DNA from: Lasiodiplodia sp. COLG20
Taxonomy: Eukaryota; Ascomycota; Dothideomycetes; Botryosphaeriales; Botryosphaeriaceae
Assembly (NCBI GenBank): GCA_009801085.1
Contig: VNWV01000010.1
Span: 930,001 to 994,000, forward strand
Length of the DNA stretch: 64,000 bases
Direction of reading: 5' to 3'
Shown here: piece by piece, positions 55,137-64,000 of the stretch
Layout of the letters: every line of letters begins with the position of its first letter
How positions within the stretch are numbered: the first letter of the stretch is position 1
Made by a program: the position numbers and the translations under genes
The notes under the pieces: model-generated
Seen by the model: only the letters and a program-made list of their open reading frames with translations
Databases searched by the model: none
What the model was told of the DNA's origin: nothing

Positions 55137-58100
55137 GCTTATGTTGGCGCAACGGTCGTGGCCATGCGCGCTGAGGCCCGATGTTCAGATAGACACGACA
55201 AGAGACAATCTATGGTGCGGACGACGGAGGAAGACTGCCGAAAGCTTCCAGCAAGTCAGTCTAGAGAAGGGAAATGAGAGGGCCCAATGCGCGTCATAGC
55301 TAGCAAGTCGCGGGCAAGGATCTGGCTCTGGCTCGATCAGCGCCAAGCGAGGGGAGCAGCTGCGACGAGGGCGAGCAAATCATGCACTCTTACTCGCAAA
55401 GGCGAGGCTGTGCCGGGGCGGGCGGACGGACGCGTAGGGTGGTGTGTGACTGATGAGGGCACCGACGGCAGAGCAGGAGGGGGGGAGAGGACCGAGGAAG
55501 GGCCAGACGTTGTGCCGGATGCCAGGCGGGAAAGGCAGCTCTTACCATGGAGCCGGAAAAGCCTGCTTCAAGGGAACAAGGGGGCGATCAGACGGTTGGC
55601 GATCATGGAACTGAGGCAGAGGCTTTCGAGAAGACAGAGCGCGGAGCTAGAGGCGCGCGCCGGCAGCGGTGGGTGGCGGCGCTTGTGCTCGGGCTGGGCG
55701 GCGTTGGCGTGGGCGGCGGGCGCGTTCTGGGAGCGAGTAGCCTGAAGCGCCGGACGACGCGCAGCCCTCGCGGTGCGGAGATCAGGAACAGGCAAACGCG
55801 AGCCGTGAGGAGGGTGAGAGAAGTCGGGCGGGCAGCGCACGACTCAAGCTCGCGATGGCCCTCTCTGCGCGCCTCGCTAGAGCTTCCGCGGTGGGCGAAT
55901 CTCCGGCCGCAGGGCGTTGCGCGCCAGGCCCAAACCCGTGGGCTGGGAGCTGGCCGTGCCATCTCGCCTTTCGATGCCCGCGCGAGGCTGCGCTCGCTTT
56001 GCTTGATTGCTTGCTTTGCCTGCCTGCCGGCCTGCCTGCCGGCCTGCTGCTTCACCGCGCGCTGCTGCTGCACCTCTTCTGCGCGCCGCCTCGGATCTGG
56101 TCGGCAGCAAACAGCGGTGACGCGCGCACAACATCCGACTCTCGAAGTCTATTCCGGCGGTCAGCGCGCGCCCCTATCGCAGGCGCGCGGGCCGATTTTG
56201 GGCGAGCAGCCCGTTCCTGGCCGGCCGCCGTCTAGTCGAGTCTCGTGGCGGCGCCCTCGTGCGCTCCGCGTTGGGCCGCCACGACGCTGTCAGGCGCAGG
56301 CGCGCCTTTTGCCCGTCTGCTGCTAGCCGCTCCACCCCGTCGCCGGTCAATTCCCGTTGCATGCAGCGCTCCTGGAGGCCTTTGGCCTCGCCAGTCATGC
56401 GCCAGCCCGCGCACGCCCGCCCGCGCAGGGAAGCCCGCCGTTTCAACCTCCACGGCCGCGCCAGGGCACCAGGGGTTCTGACGATCCGCCCAGCCTGCCC
56501 TCGTCGTCACCATCTAACTCGCATCTGGGCTCCCACTCCCATACGATCCGCCACCACGCCGTCGCTGATGTGCGAGCCGGGACTCGGGAAGAAGCGATGA
56601 TCCAGCTCTCCAGCTCCAACGCCAGCGCCGCCGCGGACCCAGCAGCGCGCGCCGCCGCCGCCGTCGCCGACGCCGCCAAAGCCACGCCACGTGCGGCTGC
56701 CGCTAGGCTCTTGTCTGCCACGGCCATGCCACGCCTGCAAAAGCCGCTCTAGCGTCGAGCTGATGGGTTGACTTAAGCTTAGGAGCTACACCCTCTGCGG
56801 TTCGCCTTGGCGGCCACCCACGCAGCGCACCGCATCACGCGGATCCGCTGAGAAATGAGCAGTACCGCTCCGCCGCCCTTCAGTTGTCCCCTCGCCCGCT
56901 GCCATCCTTCGCCCTCGGCAGCGCGCTCGACCGCTGATTCGCCGCCGCCTGCGGCCTGAGGTCGTACAGCGCCGCTGCATGGACAACGGCGGCCGTCTGC
57001 AGATCGCGCGCGGTGAGCTTCTGCTGGCCTTTACAGGCTCGCCGCCGTCACACGACCCTCGATAGTCCCGGCTGAGCTGGCCGTGCATACGCTCGCTGCG
57101 ACCGCCTTTGTGGCGACGCAGGCGACGAGTCGGCGATGTTTGCGCTGCGCTGCGGTGTAACTGGTGAGGCTCTTCGGCGAGAGCCCTTACCCGGTTCAGA
57201 AGTGGGGAAGGGCGAGCGCCGGCCAGATAGACGAGACGCTCCTCCTTGCTTCAGATTGAATCAGCTGCCGGCAAATTGTGCGAGAAAACAGCGACTCAGC
57301 GCCGCTCAATGTCAGACAGCCTGCGTTCGTCCACGCGGGCCCAGCGCCAGTCGCGCGCGTAACGAGCCCACACCTACCCGCCCCCTCCCCAGCGTGCGAC
57401 GCCCAGATCCGAGCTGCAGCGAAAGGACGAGCCCGCGTGCGCCCTCGAGATCTGTCGCGAGTCGCGCCCCGCAGGGTGCCCTGCTTCCCCATCACGTGCC
57501 AACCTCTGCATCTAGCATTATCTCCGAGCAATTTGCTTTTGTTGCCGTGCGAAGATGATCCCACAGGTTCTAGAGAACCCAATTACGTGTGGCAATCGGC
57601 TCATTGACCGTCTTCTTCAACCGCGCACTCGCGAGGCAGTGGCCGCGTTGCTATCAGCGCGAGCGATGCCGGACGGCAAAAAAAAACCTGTTGACCGTTG
57701 CTGTGCACCCAGAGGACGGCTGCTTGCTTGCTCTGTAGCACGTTGCGGCCCGTGGGCGGGCGGGCTACAAGGCGACTTCCAACGGCGTTCTGGCGGCTTT
57801 CGGTGGCCAGTTTTTTCCTTTTTTTTTTTTTTGCAAGGCTAGTAGTAGGTAGGTGCGGGCTGCCAGATTCCCGGCTATAGCGCGACCTAGCAGCCTCACC
57901 TCTGCCCGGATCCTTGTCGGCGCTGGCCAGCGGCAGGCGATGTTTCTGGAAGCGCACATCCTCAGTCGCTGCCTTAGGCTACGCCGTGCAACCACCTCCG
58001 CGTGCTGCTGCCAGCCATGATGTGCGCCTGTGCCGTCCGGTCGGAATGTCAATAATGCAGGCGGCGCTCAAAACGATCCTCGGTCCACCATGAACGGCCA

Positions 58101-59119
58101 GCACCGTGCGTCCTGAATAAGAACACACTTTTCCTCGCCCATAAGCAGCCAGCGGCCAAAAGCAAATCAACCCCAGACCCTTTTTGTCACAGAGGGTGGT
58201 ATGCCGCCGTAACTTTCCCCATCCACGCCGTCGCTTGCGGCGCCCTGGAGCTGATACGGATCCTCTGCACACGCCTACCACTCGCTTGCGGTCCCTCGAC
58301 ATCCGCGCCTGCTGAGTGGCCGCGGCCGGCAGTGCACGCGGCAGAGTGGCGGCAAGAACGAGCTGACTTTTGGTTGGCGTTCCATCGACGTTTCCCACGA
58401 TCTGAGCCGCTGGTCATTGCCCTCGGAGAATAGTGTTTCGCGGCCCTAACGTGCTAGGCCGGGGTGTGCGTGAGCTTGCAGGGCATCAACCTTTTGGCCC
58501 GCGAAATCAGTCTCGTTGGTCAGACGTCTTGATGCTTTCCGACAATCCGAAGTTGGGGGGGCGAGCGGGCATGGTTGCGCAGGGTACGACGGCCTAGCGC
58601 GGTGCACGCCTGGCCAGCTGCCATGACGTTTATCGAATAGTAATGGGCTGGGTACCGTGCGCGCATTAGTCCACACGATGATTTGCTTGCTCGCAAAGTA
58701 CGGATTACTTACAAGACGTTCTGCCCGGTCGCTTACGCATATGAGGGCGTGCTATCGCTCGTATGACCGCTGGTGTTTGGAGTCAGCCGCAGGCCATGTC
58801 TCGTTCGGCAGCGAAGGCCCACTAGCGGCGCGCGAACGCGTCCCAAGCGCGGGGCAGGCGCGCTACCTACTCCGAGCCAGGACGGGCAGTCGCGAAGCAG
58901 ACGAGCACCGCAGTCCATGACGTTTGATCGTCCACAGCGCCGACGACCACACGAATTCGTTGACGTCGCAATTACTCGTTCTCTCTCAGCTCTCGTGTCT
59001 TTCTTGTTTTCTCTAGCCTCTTCTTTGCTCGTCTTGCGCGCCGTGGGCTGGTCCCGCGTCGATCACTATCACGATCCTTTTCTGCTTCCCCTTTCTGCTG
59101 CTACTGCTCTCTTGCCACC
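55137..59119. other. 4.0-kb gene-free divergent region between the Zn2Cys6 gene and the P450 gene
   Basis: Very GC-rich (55,300-57,500), with Cys/Arg/Ala-rich chance frames on both strands and no recognisable protein. Contains a small tandem repeat at 56,017-56,048 and a T-run near 57,818-57,832. CT-rich leader sequence precedes the P450 ATG (58,975-59,115). Both genes are transcribed away from it, so it should hold both promoters. Confidence 0.5.
56017..56048 (+). repeat. Tandem CCTG/CCGG-type repeat, 12-bp unit
   Basis: CCTGCCTGCCGG is repeated about two and a half times. Low-complexity, noncoding. Confidence 0.7.
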
Positions 59120-61134
59120 ATGCCGTCAGCGCTCCTCGTCACCGTCATCGCCCTTGCGGCCGTCTACTACCTGAATCTCTATAGAGGCCTCGCCGCAAAC
59201 GTCAAGGCGGCCAAGAGATCGGGCATCCCGTACATCGTGCTGCCGTGGAACAAGTTTGGCATTCTCTGGCTGATATTCGGCGACCGCCTGTACCCCATCA
59301 TCGACAGGCTCCCGAAGGCCTGGACCGAGAGCTGGCTGCCGTACCTTCGGATCGAATGGCTATACGAGGCCAAGTACGAGCCGTTCAGACGCTTCGGCAG
59401 CGAGGTGCTGCTCGTGTGCTCGCCCGGCGCGAAGCACCTGTACGTGGCTAACCCAGAAGCCATCGCGGACATCGCCACCCGCCGCCTCGAGTTCCCCAAG
59501 CCGCTGGAGGTGTACAAGACGCTGCAGCTGTACGGCGAGAATGTGGTCGTGACCGAGGGCCAGCTGTGGCGCAAGCACCGCAAGATCACGGCGCCGTCGT
59601 TCAGTGAGAAGAACCACCGCGTCGTCTGGGATGAGAGCCTGCGGCAGTCCCAGGCCGTCCTCGCGCACTGGACCACCGGCAATGACTCGAGCCCGAGCCT
59701 GCATCAGCTGGACGCCGACATGATGAGTTTGAGCCTACACCTCATCAGCAAGGCAGGGTTCGGTGTGCGCTGTCTCTGGCCCCACGAGGAGGCTGCAGGG
59801 AACGTGGACGGGCAAGATGAGCGCTTGACGAGTAGCAAGCCGCCGCCCGGTCACACCATGTCGTACAAGGAAGCCATGAGCAAGCTGATGAAGAATGTCA
59901 TTTGGATCCCCATTATGCCGAGGTGGCTTCGTGGTAAGGTCATTGGACTGTTCAGGGTCAATGCTCTTTCCTGGACTATGCTAAGGGTCATAGCTCCGCA
60001 AGGCTGACTTCGTGTTCTTTCAGGTATCGTGCCCTTCGAGGGACCCCGGACGGCATCAGTTGCGTATGACGAGTGGGGCTTGTACATGAAGGAGCTGTAT
60101 GAGATGAAGAAGACCCACATCCGCGAGGGGCAAACGACGGAAGGGCTCGATCTGCTCGGTAAGATTGGGTGCATGTGATCTTCCAGCTTCGTTCCATCAG
60201 CTAACTTATGGCGTCAGGTTCTGTCATGAAGGGAGCTGGGATCACGGAGAAGACCCTGAGTGGAGCCGAGCCCCAGAACCAGGTGCTCAGCGATTCAGAG
60301 ATTTTGGGGAACGCATTTATCTTCATCCTCGCGGGCCACGAAACCACGGCCAACGCGATGCACTTTGCCCTCGTCCTGCTGGCATTGAACCCTCAGAGCC
60401 AGCGCCGACTGCAGCAGGCCATCTCCGACATTGTTGGCGACCGGCCAGTCTCGCAATGGGACTACGATCAGGACCTGCCGAAGCTCATGAACGGCATGCC
60501 GGCGGCCGTCATCAATGAGACGCTCCGCATGATCCCCGCCGTCGTCGGCATCCCCAAGAGGACGATGAAGGGCAGCCCGCAGGCGCTGACGGTCGACGGC
60601 CACGACTACGTGATTCCTGAAGATACCCTTATCTCGATTGATACTCCCGGAGCCCACAATAATCCTAGGTACTGGCCAGCTCGGCCCGATATATCGGCCT
60701 TACCTCCTGGAGACGAGCTCGACCAGTTCAAGCCAGAAAGGTGGATTGTTGATGAGAATAATCAACCTCTCGTTGGTGGGGTCGGAGGCAAGGCAGGGCA
60801 GCTGTTCAAGCCGGCACCCGGAGTTTTCGTCCCATTCAGCGAGGGACACCGCAGCTGCATGGGTCGGCGTTTCGCTCTGGTGGAGAGCATCAGCATCATC
60901 GCTGCGCTCATGCATACGCACAGCGTCGAACTTGCGGTGGACGAATTTGCCGACGATGAGGCGGTCGCAGCCATGTCACGCGGCGGTCCTGAGCGCCAGG
61001 AGGTGTGGCAGAAAGCCGCGGACAAGGCCACCGACGTGCTCAAGAACGGCATGGGGACCATCATCACCCTCCAGATGCGGAAGGGGCACGTCCCGCTGCG
61101 CGTCATGAGACGAGGTTCCGAGCGTTTTATTTAA
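59120..61134 (+). CDS. Cytochrome P450 monooxygenase, 621 aa
   Basis: Membrane-anchored haem-thiolate monooxygenase, expected on the ER. Three exons: 59120-59933, 60024-60158 and 60218-61134, with introns of 90 and 59 nt in closing phase. The N-terminal anchor is LLVTVIALAAVYYLNLY. Signatures: helix C WRKHRKITAPSFSEKNH, helix I AGHETT (355-360), helix K ETLR (417-420), PERW, and haem loop PFSEGHRSCMGRRFA with ligand Cys530. 621 aa is longer than the usual 500-550; the extra length lies mainly in the loop before the haem region and near residues 240-260. The arrangement resembles the CYP3/CYP4 clan. No backbone synthase or other biosynthetic enzyme lies nearby, so a cluster is not indicated. 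Substrate unknown. Confidence 0.92.
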
Positions 61135-62052
61135 GTCCGAAGGGCTTAGATCAATCGGGAGAGCGCTTCGCGGGTTCGTCTCGAGGTGCTAAATCAGGGT
61201 GCCCGCTCGATGATTCGAGTAAGCTGCCGCAGGATCCTCTTGACGAGGCACTATATCCAAAACGATCCCGTGCAGAAGCAGCAAGAGCGGGAACCGATTG
61301 GGACGCTTCGCCTGGCGTCAGAACTGGGGAAGGAGAGAGTCAGATTCCCATGCGAGATCCGAGCGATCCTAGCGACGTGATTGCGTACGTCGGGGGCGCC
61401 GTTTCGTGTCAATGCTGGCGGGGTTGATTGGTGGGTTTAAGATGAAGCGGCAGCGCCGCGGTCTGACCGCAAGAGGTCAAGCACGAACACGTAGTAAATA
61501 GCAGCATCGCATCGCTAGAGTTTTGGCAGATGCGCGGCAGATCAACGGTTTTAAGCGAGGCGATGAGACGTCGCTTCATTCCGATGACCTGCGGGATTCC
61601 ACGGCAAGGCTCTGTTATCGACAAGCAATGCCGTGAGTCTGCGCAGGGGCGAGCGAGGCAATTCATAGTCCCAGTCTTATGGCCGTAAGCGCTATATTGT
61701 GGTCCAGAGTGCGAAAGGAGAATGAAAAAAAATGCTGGCCGGTTAGTTACTCTGTACACAGCGGAGCGTATTCCGTGTATTCGCGGTCGCTTTCCTTTAG
61801 GTCGCGATCACGTGCACGCTACCGAACAGTCATGAGCGCCGCTGCAGGGCGACGGCGAAACAGTCAGAAAATAACACCCCAAGAAAATAACACCCCAAGT
61901 CAGAGCGACCACCACACATTCCTCTGCTATACCACCGCTCGCTCTCCGATACTTTCCAGTGCCCACGCCGGCATCGCCACCTCACCAATCGTTTTAAACA
62001 CCCGAAAATCGCAGCGTCGCGGGGTCGAACGAGCCCCACCATAACCACCGCC
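61135..62052. other. Intergenic between P450 and TyrRS genes
   Basis: Contains a degenerate tRNA-like stretch (about 61,147-61,180, rejected) and a 16-bp tandem duplication at 61,867-61,898. No gene supported. Confidence 0.5.
61867..61898 (+). repeat. Perfect 16-bp tandem duplication upstream of TyrRS
   Basis: Two adjacent copies of GAAAATAACACCCCAA, ending 154 bp before the TyrRS ATG. Probably a replication-slippage duplication in the promoter or 5' UTR. Confidence 0.85.
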
Positions 62053-63344
62053 ATGGCCGACACAATGAGCGCGGAGGCGAAGCTGGCGCTGATCTATGAG
62101 AACCTCCAGGAGACGCTGAACCCGGAGATCATGGAGGCGGTGGTCAAGAAGGGAGAGCGGCCGCTCAAGATCTACTGGGGCACTGCGACGACAGGCCGGC
62201 CTCATGCTGGGTACTTCGTCCCCCAGATAAAAATCGCCTCGTTTTTGCAAGCGGGCTGCCATGTCAAGATCCTGCTCGCCGACATTCATGCCTTCTTGGA
62301 CAACCTCAAGGCGCCCATTGAGCTGGTCAACTACCGCGCCAAGTACTACAAGTATGTCATCACCGAGGCGCTCAAGGCCGTCGGCGTGTCGGTCGACCGC
62401 CTCGAGTTCGTGCTCGGCAGCGAGTATCAGAAGAGTCCGGACTACATGATGGACCTGCTGCGCTTGAGCACCATGACGACCGAGCACGACGCAAAGCGCG
62501 CTGGTGCCGAGGTCGTCAAGCAGACGGACAACGCGCTGCTCTCCGGTCTGATCTACCCGCTCATGCAGGCCCTCGACGAGCAGTACTTGGACGTCGACGT
62601 CCAGTTTGGTGGCGTGGATCAGAGGAAGATTTTCGCGCTGGCGAAGGAGGCGCTACCGAAGCTGGGCTACAAGGAGAGGGCGCATCTGATGAACAAGATG
62701 GTTCCCGGCCTGCAGGTAAAGATGACGACCACACGGCGTGCCAGAAATGTGCTTACGCGTTGCAGGGAGACAAAATGTCATCGTCGGACCCCGACTCGAA
62801 GATTGACCTGCTCGACAGCCCGGATTTGGTGAAGCGCAAGCTGAAGAAGGCGTTCGCCGAGCCGAAGAAGGTCGAGGGCAACGGCCTGCTCTCATTCGTC
62901 GAGTATGTGCTGCTGCCGGCGGGCGCTCTCAATGGCAAGCCCACCTTCACCGTGCAGCGCCGCGAGGGTGAGCCGCTTGTCTACACCGACGCCGAGAAGA
63001 TGAAGGAGGACTACGCCGCCGACATCCTCACCCCGCAGCTGCTCAAGTCGGGCGTCACCGAGGCCATCAGCAATCTGCTCGCCCCCATCCAGGCTGCTTT
63101 CGACGCTTCGCCGGAATGGCAGGAGATCGAGAAGCTGGCCTACCCCCCGGTCGTCGAGGAGAAGAAGAAGAAGGAGAAGAAGGTCAAGAACAAGGGCTCC
63201 CGCTACCCCGGCGGCGCCAAAAATGTGGAGGCTCAACCCGACGGCAGCGTCGAGGGCAAGGATGCCCAGGAGGTCAGCGTGGGCAAGAGCGCGCAGGAGG
63301 CTCTGGAGAAGCTTGATCTGGCCCAGCAAGAGGTCAAGGCATGA
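62053..63344 (+). CDS. TYS1: Cytosolic tyrosyl-tRNA synthetase, 413 aa
   Basis: Charges tRNA-Tyr with tyrosine in the cytosol; class Ic synthetase. Exons 62053-62715 and 62766-63344 are joined across a 50-nt intron (GTAAAG...TTGCAG) in phase 0. The class I HIGH-equivalent is PHAGYF within ATTGRPHAGYF, and the KMSSS loop is at residues 224-228, the first codons of exon 2. Also seen are YYKYVITEALKAVGV, SEYQKSPDYMMDLLRL and the tyrosine-pocket segment FGGVDQRKIFALA. The eukaryotic anticodon-binding part follows, and a Lys-rich C-terminal extension (EEKKKKEKKVKNKGSRYPGG, about residues 345-365) as in fungal Tys1. ATG 62053 is chosen; a second ATG four codons on (MSAEAK) is possible. Confidence 0.95.
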
Positions 63345-64000
63345 TTGTACAATGATACCCGAGTCTGGGGGTGTGTGGAGCGTGCGCATCATCACAGGGC
63401 GTTATTGTTTCGCCAGGTACGATAAAAGCTAAGGCAGGGCAGATCTCTCTTACGTGTTTCGGGAGACTCTCCAAGATTTCAAATTATAGATGTCAGCCAG
63501 AGACATTCAAATTCTTTCCACGTTGAGGCTGAGCAAGTACCCAACCAGGCATTGACGCGCAGGAGAAAGGGAGTTGCAGCGTGATCGCGTTGGGCACCGC
63601 CTGGCGGCACGTCAGGCAGCATCGACGACCGGAATGACCAGATTTGGCGATTTCCATGTGAGGCTCGCATCATGGCAGATCCGGTCCAGACTCCGGGTCC
63701 ACCTCCGAACCCGAGAGAGGGCCGCTCAGCCTCCTCCTGTTGATGCCTGACCATATATTCTGTGATGGAGGGTGCACTCCGCAATTTGCCACCTTCCGCT
63801 TCGGACGTGATTACCAGAAATCCTTCGACGATTGAGCGGTTGAGGTTGAAGGGAGGGGTAACACGCAAGCAGACTACCTCCGAGGCGCGGCTACCCAAAA
63901 CACGGGAAGGCGCTCTCGGTACGTGGCTTGAGAATAAGCGCCGCGTGGAAGAGCACCCGGTCTCCGGATGGAGATGAGGGGGGCAGACGGCGTCGCCGCG
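63345..64000. other. Window end, downstream of TyrRS
   Basis: 3' UTR of TyrRS, then sequence without a recognised gene. Open frames near 63,480-63,980 on both strands resemble no family. Confidence 0.5.

Noticed and set aside
59120..61134. P450 plus Zn2Cys6 regulator as a secondary-metabolite cluster
   Set aside because: No polyketide, peptide or terpene synthase or transporter is present; the other neighbour is a tyrosyl-tRNA synthetase.
61147..61180. tRNA-like A-box and B-box (TAGATCAATCGG then GGTTCG)
   Set aside because: The boxes are too close for an anticodon arm and no acceptor stem pairs around them.
1..64000. CRISPR array, prophage or bacterial operon
   Set aside because: No regularly spaced repeats of that type; genes are intron-bearing and eukaryotic throughout.

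Overview
The window is nuclear DNA of a filamentous ascomycete (Pezizomycotina). The evidence is short spliceosomal introns (mostly 47-60 nt) with GTRNGT-like donors and CTRAC branch points just before the acceptor, GC-rich coding sequence, and families found mainly or only in filamentous fungi (a Zn2Cys6 regulator, a VPS62-type protein, a CorA-like membrane protein, a spherulin/germin-type secreted cupin). A Dothideomycete is my guess from general style only. There is no operon, CRISPR array, intact transposon, rRNA or convincing tRNA gene. I modelled 41 introns across 21 genes by hand, checking that reading phase closes at every junction.

Layout. 1-2,860: head-to-head mRNA-processing pair, NAB2 (minus, cut by the window start) and an SR protein (plus). 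4,311-5,715: DPH7 (minus). 6,581-7,658: prohibitin-2 (minus). 7,921-8,673: small BTB protein (minus), with a 21-bp minisatellite upstream. 9,265-10,074: secreted cupin (minus). 10,975-11,850: acidic conserved unknown (minus). 12,976-16,851: coatomer alpha (plus). 18,786-19,932: TFIIIC triple-barrel subunit (minus), divergent from VPS62 (21,105-22,781, plus). 25,857-27,728: conserved unknown (plus). 29,154-29,300: long hairpin. 30,541-34,386: RNA polymerase I second-largest subunit (minus), divergent from ARL8 (35,010-36,072, plus). 37,641-38,259: IMP3 (plus). 38,989-41,182: CorA-like membrane protein (plus). 42,666-43,931: SWD3 (minus), 171 bp from ISC1 (44,103-45,680, plus). 51,549-55,136: Zn2Cys6 transcription factor (minus) with 5.9 kb and 4.0 kb of gene-free flanks. 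59,120-61,134: cytochrome P450 (plus). 62,053-63,344: cytosolic tyrosyl-tRNA synthetase (plus).

Most genes are housekeeping: RNA export and splicing, Pol I and Pol III transcription, small-subunit processome, translation (diphthamide, TyrRS), COPI traffic, lysosomal-type Arl GTPase, mitochondrial prohibitin, chromatin (COMPASS) and sphingolipid turnover. The accessory or regulatory genes are the BTB protein, cupin, CorA-like protein, Zn2Cys6 regulator and P450.

The most interesting signal is in splicing, not gene content. Three of the 41 introns are not GT-AG: an AT-AC intron with a U2-type ATAAGT donor in RPA135, and two GC-AG introns (coatomer alpha and the BTB gene). IMP3 has its start codon split by an intron, ARL8 has a 20-nt exon, and ISC1 has a stop-free 66-nt intron. 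A 147-bp near-palindromic hairpin at 29.2 kb looks like a MITE or a hairpin-RNA locus.
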